11,618 bases of DNA from Sedimenticola sp. (GTDB lineage Bacteria > Pseudomonadota > Gammaproteobacteria > Chromatiales > Chromatiaceae): positions 1 to 11,618 of the forward strand of contig JALVUB010000043.1 in NCBI GenBank assembly GCA_027023915.1, written 5' to 3'. This document shows, in pieces, positions 1 to 10,287 of the stretch; position 1 is the first letter of the stretch; the number at the start of each line of letters is the position of its first letter. The notes below the pieces were generated by a model. That model had not been told where the DNA came from. It was given only the letters and a program-made list of their open reading frames with translations, and ran no database searches. Both the position numbers and the translations under genes were made by a program.

Positions 1-1
1 T

Positions 2-802
2 ATCCAGAAGCTGCTGCAGAAGTGCGATTACGATGTCGAAAAGGCGCAGACCGGCATCGTCTATATAGATGAGATCGACAAGATCTCGCGCAAGTCGGAC
101 AACCCCTCCATCACCCGTGATGTCTCTGGCGAGGGGGTGCAGCAGGCACTGCTCAAGCTTATTGAGGGCACCGTGGCCTCCATACCCCCCCAGGGTGGCC
201 GTAAGCATCCCCAGCAGGAGTTCCTGCAGGTGGATACCAGCAAGATTCTCTTCATCGTGGGTGGCGCCTTTGCCGGTCTCGACAAGGTGATCCAGCGTCG
301 TTCCGAGAAGGGTGGCATAGGCTTTGCCGCCGAGATCCGCACCAAGGACGAGAGCCGCAGCGTGGGTGAACTGCTGCGAGAGGTGGAGCCCGAGGATCTG
401 GTGGCCTATGGTCTGATTCCGGAATTCGTGGGCCGGTTGCCGGTGGTTGCCACCCTGGAGGAGCTGGACGAGGATGCATTGGTTCAGATCCTGACCCAAC
501 CCAAGAACGCCCTGGTGAAACAGTACCAGAAGTTGTTTGAGATGGAGGGTACCGAGCTGGAGATCCGCGAGGACGCCCTGCGGGCCATCGCCCGCAAGGC
601 CATGGCCCGCAAGACCGGGGCGCGTGGCCTGCGCACCATCCTCGAGCATGTGTTGCTCGACATCATGTACGACCTGCCTTCCATGGAGAACGTCAGCAAG
701 GTGGTGATCGACGAGACGGTCATAGAGGGCGAAAACGAGCCCTACATCATCTACGCGGGAGACGCGGGAGACGGGCGAACGCGGGCTGGTATTGAAGAGT
801 AG
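2..802 (+). CDS. clpX: ClpX, ATP-binding subunit of the ClpXP protease (5' end outside the window)
   Basis: ClpX is the hexameric AAA+ unfoldase that recognises tagged substrates and feeds them to the ClpP peptidase in the cytoplasm. Only the C-terminal ~266 codons are present; the zinc-binding domain, Walker A and the pore loop lie upstream of the window. Visible in order: Walker B (IVYIDEIDKI, just inside the left edge), the SGEGVQQALLKLIEGT helix, the FIVGGAF strand, a GIGF segment, the LIPEFVGRLPV segment and the sensor-2 motif KTGARGLR, all in ClpX order. The C-terminal tail (after EPYIIY) is family-variable and here contains a tandem three-codon duplication (Ala-Gly-Asp twice, bases 755-772). 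The frame is open to the left edge and ends at TAG 800-802. An intrinsic terminator follows at once, so lon is probably transcribed separately. Identification is firm. Confidence 0.97.
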   Translation: MQKLLQKCDYDVEKAQTGIVYIDEIDKISRKSDNPSITRDVSGEGVQQALLKLIEGTVASIPPQGGRKHPQQEFLQVDTSKILFIVGGAFAGLDKVIQRRSEKGGIGFAAEIRTKDESRSVGELLREVEPEDLVAYGLIPEFVGRLPVVATLEELDEDALVQILTQPKNALVKQYQKLFEMEGTELEIREDALRAIARKAMARKTGARGLRTILEHVLLDIMYDLPSMENVSKVVIDETVIEGENEPYIIYAGDAGDGRTRAGIEE

Positions 803-812
803 AACAGTGTTG

Positions 813-837
813 AGCCGGTCTTCGTGACCGGCTTTTT
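813..837 (+). terminator. Rho-independent terminator after clpX
   Basis: A perfect 8-bp stem (AGCCGGTC / GACCGGCT) with a 5-nt TTCGT loop is followed by T residues, beginning 10 bases after the clpX stop codon. This is the standard intrinsic-terminator shape. Confidence 0.9.
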
Positions 838-858
838 CGCAACTGGAAAGCCGGAAAA

Positions 859-887
859 GTTGAATTTTCAGCAGATCGCAACCATAT
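859..887 (+). promoter_or_regulatory. Candidate sigma-32 (heat-shock) promoter of lon
   Basis: GTTGAAT (859-865) lies 14 bases before AACCATAT (880-887). These match 5 of 7 positions of the E. coli RpoH -35 consensus CTTGAAA and 5 of 7 defined positions of the -10 consensus CCCCATNT, at the usual spacing. lon is a classic RpoH target in gammaproteobacteria, so the site is plausible. The -10 half sits in a 10-bp palindrome (ACCATATGGT, 881-890) that could instead be an operator. If correct, transcription would start near 893-896 and the lon leader would be about 240 nt. This is inference from motif and position only. Confidence 0.4.
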
Positions 888-952
888 GGTGGAAATCCTG
901 ATTTCCGTTTGAAGAAATGTCCGGCATTCGGGGGTCCATGTTAATAGCGGCC

Positions 953-1109
953 CTCTATGGAAGGTCTGAAAAATTCAGGCCTTCCTCCGGCACATGGATG
1001 TGCCGGCAAAATCAATGGCACCAAGCCATTGATTTTGGAGCAAGCCGCAAATCGCGTTTGCGGCGTGGCGAGTGCTGATAAAGCTATGGAAGGCTTTATC
1101 AGAGCTTCC
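953..1109 (+). repeat. Five-hairpin structured repeat element, copy 1 (lon leader)
   Basis: Five consecutive stem-loops are readable. H1 pairs 959-970 with 974-985 (12 bp, one T-G pair). H2 pairs 987-994 with 999-1006 (8 bp, TGGA loop). H3 pairs 1008-1019 with 1025-1036 (12 bp). H4 pairs 1044-1051 with 1057-1064 (8 bp). H5 pairs 1075-1084 with 1093-1102 (10 bp). H4 and H5 are enclosed by a short helix GGAGC (1037-1041) / GCT-T-CC (1104-1109, one bulged base), giving a three-way junction. A second copy lies at 11344-11501 in the same orientation. The H4-H5 half differs there by only 6 substitutions and one indel, whereas the H1-H3 stems differ in sequence but pair again. Here the element ends 24 bases before the lon start codon, so it would lie in the lon 5' untranslated region. 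I do not recognise it as a named family. It could be a mobile palindromic repeat or a structured RNA. Confidence 0.8.
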
Positions 1110-1122
1110 CTAACAAAAAATT

Positions 1123-1129
1123 GAGGTGA
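1123..1129 (+). promoter_or_regulatory. Ribosome binding site of lon
   Basis: GAGGTGA is a near-complete match to the anti-Shine-Dalgarno complement and lies 4 bases before ATG 1134. It fixes the lon start and lies just outside the five-hairpin element, in a single-stranded A/T-rich stretch. Confidence 0.8.
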
Positions 1130-1133
1130 TTTC

Positions 1134-3570
<2,437 letters not shown>

Positions 3571-3575
<5 letters not shown>

Positions 3576-3588
3576 CAGGACTGACAGG
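3571..3588 (+). repeat. Tandem 9-bp duplication over the lon stop codon
   Basis: ACTGACAGG occurs twice head to tail (3571-3579 and 3580-3588). The first copy contains the lon TGA. It probably arose by replication slippage; no function is evident. Confidence 0.7.
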
Positions 3589-3605
3589 GGTTTTCAGGCC
3601 ATTTG

Positions 3606-3636
3606 GACGGGATGTTCCGTCATGGGGCCGTTCCCC
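3606..3636 (+). other. Two short hairpins between lon and the CNP1-like gene
   Basis: GACGG (3606-3610) pairs with CCGTC (3617-3621), and GGGG (3624-3627) pairs with CCCC (3633-3636). Neither is followed by a T-tract, so I do not call them a terminator. The remaining intergenic sequence (3637-3734) shows no promoter or ribosome binding site that I can support. Confidence 0.3.
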
Positions 3637-3734
3637 AAGGCGGCTCCTATGTTCAACTTGCCGCCGGCGCGGTAAACTTCACCCCCAGTTCAACAACGGG
3701 GTCGTTTGCCCGGCCACTTCTTATGTCGGCGTTC

Positions 3735-4298
3735 ATGCGCTTGTTTCTTTTGGCTTTTCTTCTGCTTCCGGTGGTGCATGCCGCACCCACGGATCGTTAC
3801 GAGGAGCTTTCCGGCGAAGAGGACGACTTTCATTTCGAGGGAAAGCCCTGGAAAGAGGTGCGCGGCGAGATTCCACCCATTCCGGGGGAGAAGCATTGGA
3901 CGCCGGTCCGCATGGATACCCTGCCGAAACATCAGCGCGCATTTATTGCGCTGGACAGCGTGAGCGTGGGTAAAGAGGATCAGGTGGTGCGGTACTGGAT
4001 CTCCATCCGATCCGACGGAGGCGGGCGGATGACCACCTATGAAGGCATGCACTGTGGTCAGAAGCGGTACATCGTCTATGCCTATGGTCATCCTCACCGC
4101 AAGCCCCCGTTTCGCAAGGTGAGAGATCCCAAATGGAAATCGGTGTTTGGACGTGGTCCTTTCCGCTACCGGGTGGAGCTGATGACCGATCTGTTCTGCG
4201 CCGGTGCGACGCCACGCACGCCACGCCAGATCCGCCAGTCGGCGGCGGGCCGCTACCAGAAAGCCAACCCGTGGGACAACTGGACCAATGACGACTGA
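3735..4298 (+). CDS. CNP1-like family protein, predicted exported
   Basis: The 187-residue product starts with a signal peptide (MRLFLLAFLLLPVVHA, cleavage likely before APTD), so it should act in the periplasm. The mature part resembles the CNP1-like family (cryptic neisserial protein 1; function unknown). It has a W-x-x-V-R segment, an 'ALDSVSVGKEDQVVRYWISIRS' type strand pair (about residues 72-93), a TTYEGMHC segment, and a late LFC. The two cysteines may form a disulfide. The frame stays open upstream to a TTG at 3603, and ATG 3723 is also possible. I chose ATG 3735 because it begins directly with the signal peptide, although no clear ribosome binding site precedes any of these starts. 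The 3' end overlaps parE by 11 bases, so the two are probably co-transcribed and translationally coupled. Family assignment is from memory of the motif pattern. Confidence 0.75.
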   Translation: MRLFLLAFLLLPVVHAAPTDRYEELSGEEDDFHFEGKPWKEVRGEIPPIPGEKHWTPVRMDTLPKHQRAFIALDSVSVGKEDQVVRYWISIRSDGGGRMTTYEGMHCGQKRYIVYAYGHPHRKPPFRKVRDPKWKSVFGRGPFRYRVELMTDLFCAGATPRTPRQIRQSAAGRYQKANPWDNWTNDD

Positions 4299-6210
4299 AA
4301 GCGCCACGGGTTACGACGCCTCTGCCATCGAGGTGCTCAGCGGACTGGACCCGGTGCGCCGACGGCCCGGCATGTACACCGACACCAGTCGCCCCAACCA
4401 CCTGGCGCAGGAGGTGATCGACAACGCGGTGGACGAGGCCATCGCCGGCTTCGCCAGGCGCATCCGGGTGACGCTCCACGAGGACGGTTCCCTGGAGGTG
4501 GAGGACGACGGCCGCGGCATGCCGGTGGACATCCACCCGGAGGAGGGGATCCCCGGGGTGGAGGTGATCCTCACCCGCCTTCATGCCGGCGGCAAGTTCT
4601 CCAACAAGTCCTACAAGTTCTCCGGGGGTCTGCACGGCGTGGGGGTGTCGGTGGTGAACGCCTTGTCGCGCCATCTCGAGGTGTGGGTGAAGCGCGACGG
4701 CGGCGAGTACAACATCGCCTTCGCCAACGGCGAGAAGGTCTCGGACCTGGAGAAGGTGGGAGAGGTGGGGCGCCGCAACACCGGCACCCGCGTCCGCTTC
4801 TGGCCCGACGCCCGCTTCTTCGACAGCCCGAAGTTCAACCTGCGCCAGCTCAAGCACGTGCTGCGCGCCAAGGCGGTGCTCTGTCCCGGCCTGGAGGTGC
4901 GCTTCCGCGACGAGAAGAGCGGCGAGGAGGCGCGCTGGCAGTACCAGGACGGCCTCAAGGATTATCTGCTGGAGGCCGTCCAGGCGTGGGAACGGGTGCC
5001 GGCCGAGCCCTTCACCGGCAGCATGACGGGCCGTGACGAGGCGGCGGACTGGGCGGTGGTCTGGCTGCCCGAAGGTGGCGAGCCGGTCACCGAGAGCTAC
5101 GTCAATCTGATTCCCACCCCCCAGGGGGGCACCCATGTCAACGGCCTGCGTGCCGGGCTCACCGAGGCGGTGCGGGAGTTCTGCGAGTTCCGCAACCTGC
5201 TGCCGCGAGGCGTCAGAATCGCGCCGGAGGATGTCTGGAGCCGTGTCAGCTACGTGCTCTCGGTGAAGCTGGCCGATCCCCAGTTCTCCGGCCAGACCAA
5301 GGAGCGGCTCTCTTCGCGCGAGTGCGCCGCCTTCGTTTCCGGGGTGGTGAAGGACGCCTTCAGTCTCTGGCTCAACCAGCACACCGCCGACGGCGAGCGC
5401 ATCGCCGGCCTGGCCATCAGCGCCGCCCAGAGCCGACTGCGCGCCGGCCGCAAGGTGGCACGCAAGAAGGTGACCCAGGGGCCGGCGTTGCCGGGCAAGC
5501 TGGCCGACTGTACTTCCGACGACGTGGCCCGCACCGAGCTCTTCCTGGTGGAGGGGGATTCGGCCGGTGGCTCGGCCAAGCAGGCGCGGGACAAGGAGTT
5601 TCAGGCCATCATGCCCCTGCGCGGCAAGATCCTCAACACCTGGGAGGTGGACTCGGCGGAGGTGCTTGCCTCCCAGGAGGTGCATGACATCTCCCTGGCC
5701 ATCGGCGTGGAGCCAGGGAGCGACGACCTGGGCAAGCTCCGCTTTGGCAAGATCTGCATCCTGGCCGACGCCGACTCCGACGGGCTGCACATTGCCACCC
5801 TGCTGTGCGCGCTCTTCGTCCGTCACTTTCCGCGGCTGGTGCAGGAGGGACACGTCTACGTCGCCATGCCGCCGCTCTACCGCATCGACGTGGGCAAGCA
5901 GGTTTTCTACGCCCTGGACGATGCCGAGAAAGAGGGCATACTGGATCGCATCGAGGCGGAGAAGATCAAGGGCAAGGTGAACGTCCAGCGTTTCAAGGGG
6001 CTGGGCGAGATGAACCCCATGCAGTTGCGCGAGACCACCATCCATCCCGACACCCGGCGGCTGGTGCAGCTCGTCATGGAGCCGGGCGACCAGACCTACC
6101 AGGTGATGGACCGGCTGCTGGCCAGGCGGCGGGCGGCGGATCGCAAGCAGTGGCTGGAAGAGGAGGGCGACCGCGCCGAGGTGGCGCAGGAGCTGATCGC
6201 AGGGGTGTAG
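4288..6210 (+). CDS. parE: DNA topoisomerase IV subunit B (ParE)
   Basis: ParE is the ATPase subunit of topoisomerase IV, which with ParC decatenates and relaxes DNA behind the fork. The 640-residue product has a GHKL ATPase domain with catalytic Glu42 and Mg-binding Asn46 (EVIDNAVDEA), a DDGRGMP motif (72-78) and the lid GGLHGVGVSVVNALS. A transducer domain and a TOPRIM domain follow, with EGDSAGG (Glu422) and DADSDG (Asp494, Asp496, Asp498). The C-terminal QRFKGLGEMNPMQLRETT segment is typical. Its length matches ParE (E. coli 630) and it lacks the extra domain that makes gammaproteobacterial GyrB ~800 residues. The frame stays open upstream inside the CNP1-like gene, but ATG 4288 (MTTESATGYDAS) gives the normal ParE N-terminus. 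The TAG stop at 6208-6210 is the first three bases of a dispersed palindromic repeat. parC lies 1.6 kb downstream on the same strand. Confidence 0.97.
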   Translation: MTTESATGYDASAIEVLSGLDPVRRRPGMYTDTSRPNHLAQEVIDNAVDEAIAGFARRIRVTLHEDGSLEVEDDGRGMPVDIHPEEGIPGVEVILTRLHAGGKFSNKSYKFSGGLHGVGVSVVNALSRHLEVWVKRDGGEYNIAFANGEKVSDLEKVGEVGRRNTGTRVRFWPDARFFDSPKFNLRQLKHVLRAKAVLCPGLEVRFRDEKSGEEARWQYQDGLKDYLLEAVQAWERVPAEPFTGSMTGRDEAADWAVVWLPEGGEPVTESYVNLIPTPQGGTHVNGLRAGLTEAVREFCEFRNLLPRGVRIAPEDVWSRVSYVLSVKLADPQFSGQTKERLSSRECAAFVSGVVKDAFSLWLNQHTADGERIAGLAISAAQSRLRAGRKVARKKVTQGPALPGKLADCTSDDVARTELFLVEGDSAGGSAKQARDKEFQAIMPLRGKILNTWEVDSAEVLASQEVHDISLAIGVEPGSDDLGKLRFGKICILADADSDGLHIATLLCALFVRHFPRLVQEGHVYVAMPPLYRIDVGKQVFYALDDAEKEGILDRIEAEKIKGKVNVQRFKGLGEMNPMQLRETTIHPDTRRLVQLVMEPGDQTYQVMDRLLARRRAADRKQWLEEEGDRAEVAQELIAGV

Positions 6211-6268
6211 GTCGGACTTCAGTCCGACAAGGCGCCTCGCCCGGGATGTCGGGCTGAAGCCCGCCCTA
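6208..6268 (+). repeat. Inverted pair of 22-bp 'TAGGTCGG' palindromic repeats after parE
   Basis: The first arm (6208-6229) contains GTCGGACTTCAGTCCGAC, itself a hairpin with 8-bp stem and TC loop. The second arm (6247-6268) is the same unit in inverse orientation, with TGTCGGGCTGAAGCCC at its core. Eighteen bases separate the arms, so either two small hairpins or one long cruciform can form. The unit recurs as the two ends of the element at 10074-10265. The first arm has an A-T pair where the other copies have G-C, a compensatory change. The arrangement resembles BIME/REP-type elements; no transposase is present in the window. Confidence 0.8.
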
Positions 6269-6270
6269 CG

Positions 6271-6292
6271 ATTACAATGGAGCCATTGCAAT
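6271..6292 (+). promoter_or_regulatory. Near-palindrome upstream of the cytochrome gene, possible operator
   Basis: ATTACAATGG-AG-CCATTGCAAT is a 10-bp inverted repeat with one mismatch. It lies between the palindromic repeat pair and the ribosome binding site GGGAG (6297-6301) of the cytochrome gene. It could be a regulator binding site or a leader hairpin. I see no convincing -35/-10 pair. Confidence 0.3.
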
Positions 6293-6309
6293 CTCTGGGA
6301 GCCGAATGA

Positions 6310-7344
6310 ATGAAACGAACCCTACTGGCGCTGTTGTTCCTCCTGTTGCCGCCGTCCCTGTGGGCGGCGCCGGACGGCAAGGCGCTCTATGAAACCCACT
6401 GCAGCGTCTGCCACCAGACCGAAGGCAAGGGAGGCATCGGTCTGCCGCTGACGCAGGAGATCCTGGAACAGCTCAGCGACGACTACATCGCCAAGACCAT
6501 CCGCAATGGCCGGCCGGGGCGCATCATGCCCTCCTTCTACGAGCTGAGCGATGCCCAGGTAAAGGCGATCCTGCAATACATCCGCGGCTGGAGCGACAAG
6601 CCGGCGCCGGTCTTCCCCAAGGTGACGCTGAAGGGTGACCCCAAGCGCGGCAAGCCGCTCTATATGAAACACTGCAAGAAGTGCCACGGAACGGATGGCA
6701 GCGGCGAGGGGTCGGGCACCGGCGTCACCCTGTCACGCGAGCGGGAGTTCATGGTGATGCCGGCGGCGCTCAACAACCCCGGCTTCCAGCGCTCGGCCTC
6801 GGATGCGATGATCGCCGACATCATCCGCCGTGGCCGGAAGATCGGCCACATGCCCTCCTTCGAGGGCAAGCTCTCCGAGCAGCAGATCACCGACCTGGTG
6901 GCCTTTCTGCGCACTCTCAGGCCGCCACCGCCCATCCACGGCATGAAGGAGTGGGCAGGGCGGCCGGTCTATATCATGGAGTCGCCCTACGGGTTCAAGG
7001 AGACGGTAGCCAATCTGAAGGAAGCGCTCACCGGCGCCAACTTCCGCATCTTCCCAACGCGCTACCTGGAGCAGGGGCTGGCCGATGACTTCGATGTCAA
7101 CAAGAAGCAGATCGGCATCCGCTTTTGCAACTTCAAGGAGCTGTATCATCTGCTCAACATCGATCCCCGCCTGGGCACCGTGCTGCCGTGCCGTATAAAC
7201 GTCATCGAGCGCAACGGCAAGGTGATCCTGATCTCGCCCAACGTGGTGGAGGTGGCGAGGCTGTTCAACAACCGTGAATTGATGGAGGTGGCGGTCGTCA
7301 TGGAAGAGATCATTCTTGATGTGATGGAGGAGGCCACCCTGTGA
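6310..7344 (+). CDS. Two-haem cytochrome c with a C-terminal DUF302 domain, periplasmic
   Basis: The 344-residue product begins with a signal peptide (MKRTLLALLFLLLPPSLWA, cleavage before APDG), as needed for haem attachment in the periplasm. Two class-I cytochrome c domains follow. The first has CSVCH at 31-35 and a likely axial Met73 (GRIMPSF). The second has CKKCH at 122-126 and a likely axial Met181 (GHMPSF). After a proline-rich linker (~205-213) comes a DUF302 domain (~225-335), marked by the spaced pattern IGIRFCNFKELYHLL, DPRLGTVLPC, and the strands before VVEVARLF. DUF302 has no established function. The protein probably transfers electrons in respiration, with DUF302 as a sensory, binding or partner-docking module; that role is inference. 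GGGAG at 6297-6301 supports ATG 6310. Its TGA overlaps the GTG start of the next gene, which also encodes a DUF302-like protein. Confidence 0.85.
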   Translation: MKRTLLALLFLLLPPSLWAAPDGKALYETHCSVCHQTEGKGGIGLPLTQEILEQLSDDYIAKTIRNGRPGRIMPSFYELSDAQVKAILQYIRGWSDKPAPVFPKVTLKGDPKRGKPLYMKHCKKCHGTDGSGEGSGTGVTLSREREFMVMPAALNNPGFQRSASDAMIADIIRRGRKIGHMPSFEGKLSEQQITDLVAFLRTLRPPPPIHGMKEWAGRPVYIMESPYGFKETVANLKEALTGANFRIFPTRYLEQGLADDFDVNKKQIGIRFCNFKELYHLLNIDPRLGTVLPCRINVIERNGKVILISPNVVEVARLFNNRELMEVAVVMEEIILDVMEEATL

Positions 7345-7799
7345 AACAAATCATCTTGTTACTGCTGTTGCTGATGGCGGCACCCCTCCATGCTGGTCAA
7401 AAGCTTCTGATGGTGCGGGTCAACATGAAGGCGCAACAGACCATGGACGTGCTCAAGGAGACGGTGCGCGAATACGGCTACGAGGTGGCCCACGTGCAGC
7501 GCTGCGACGGCGGCATGGCGAAATTCCATTACAAGTCCGACTTCTACCGCGTGCTCTTCTTCGGCAAGCTGGCGGAGGTGCGCGGCATTCTCAAGGCCTA
7601 CCCGGAGCTGGCGCCCTTCCTGCCGCTCAAGATCGCCGTCATCGCGGAGAAGAACCAGACGGTGCTGGCGGCGATGGATCCCACCGCGCTGGCGCGGCTC
7701 TACGGCCACCACCCGGTGCTCGACGTGCAGTTCGCCCGCTGGCACAGCGACCTCCAGGCGATCCTGGAGGAGATGCGCACCTTCCGCAAGCCTGAGTAG
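7341..7799 (+). CDS. Exported DUF302-like protein
   Basis: The 152-residue product has a short hydrophobic signal peptide (MKQIILLLLLLMAAPLHA, cleavage before GQK) and otherwise one domain. Aligned by eye to the DUF302 region of the upstream cytochrome, it follows the same course: a helix with LKETVREYGY, a strand, a middle segment ending in GKLAEVRGIL, PELAPFLPLKIAVI matching DPRLGTVLPCRINVI, and MDPTALARLYG matching the final helix. It lacks the LPC cysteine (Leu instead) and any haem motif. The start is GTG 7341, overlapping the cytochrome stop codon as GTGA, with a strong ribosome binding site GGAGGAGG at 7326-7333 and 7-base spacing. Translational coupling suggests the two products act together, perhaps as periplasmic partners. 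Function is unknown. Confidence 0.75.
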   Translation: MKQIILLLLLLMAAPLHAGQKLLMVRVNMKAQQTMDVLKETVREYGYEVAHVQRCDGGMAKFHYKSDFYRVLFFGKLAEVRGILKAYPELAPFLPLKIAVIAEKNQTVLAAMDPTALARLYGHHPVLDVQFARWHSDLQAILEEMRTFRKPE

Positions 7800-7806
7800 C
7801 CTGCCC

Positions 7807-10065
<2,259 letters not shown>

Positions 10066-10073
10066 AGGAGGCG

Positions 10074-10265
10074 TAGGTCGGGCTTCAGCCCGACAGCCCA
10101 AACGCTTTCCCGGGCCGCCGGGCTGGTTCCCGTAGTGGAAACGCCGTGAATACATCCCTGTAGGCTCCGCGTCGGCATCCCTGCCTCCGAGGTTCCACTA
10201 CGGGACCCACCCCGTCGGCCTGTGTGCTCGGTCGCGTGAATATTGTCGGGCTGAAGCCCGACCTA
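10074..10265 (+). repeat. 192-bp nested palindromic element between parC and the phosphoribulokinase gene
   Basis: The outer ends are perfect 22-bp inverted repeats (10074-10095 and 10244-10265), each itself a hairpin with core TCGGGCTTCAGCCCGA. Inside lies a perfect 13-bp inverted repeat TCCCGTAGTGGAA (10128-10140) / TTCCACTACGGGA (10193-10205). Inside that are two mini-hairpins with the same TCCC loop but different 4-bp stems: TACA/TGTA (10151-10162) and GGCA/TGCC (10174-10185). No open reading frame or transposase is present, and I see no target-site duplication. It looks like a non-autonomous palindromic element, or one element inserted between the arms of another. It sits where parC and the phosphoribulokinase gene converge, so its hairpins may also slow transcription from both sides, although no T-tract is present. 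Confidence 0.85.
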
Positions 10266-10287
10266 TGTTGGGGGGAAATTGTGTAGG

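Noticed and set aside
1037..1116. Integron attC site or integron cassette boundary
   Set aside because: There is a hairpin-rich sequence and a nearby TAAC, but no matching pair of R'/R'' core sites and no cassette array or integrase.
4204..4287. Longer parE start at 4204
   Set aside because: The added residues lie within the CNP1-like gene, are Arg-rich and do not resemble a ParE N-terminus. ATG 4288 fits the family.
3943..6291. 782-codon open frame antisense to parE
   Set aside because: It is also a codon-bias shadow, of clear ParE, with no recognisable domain.
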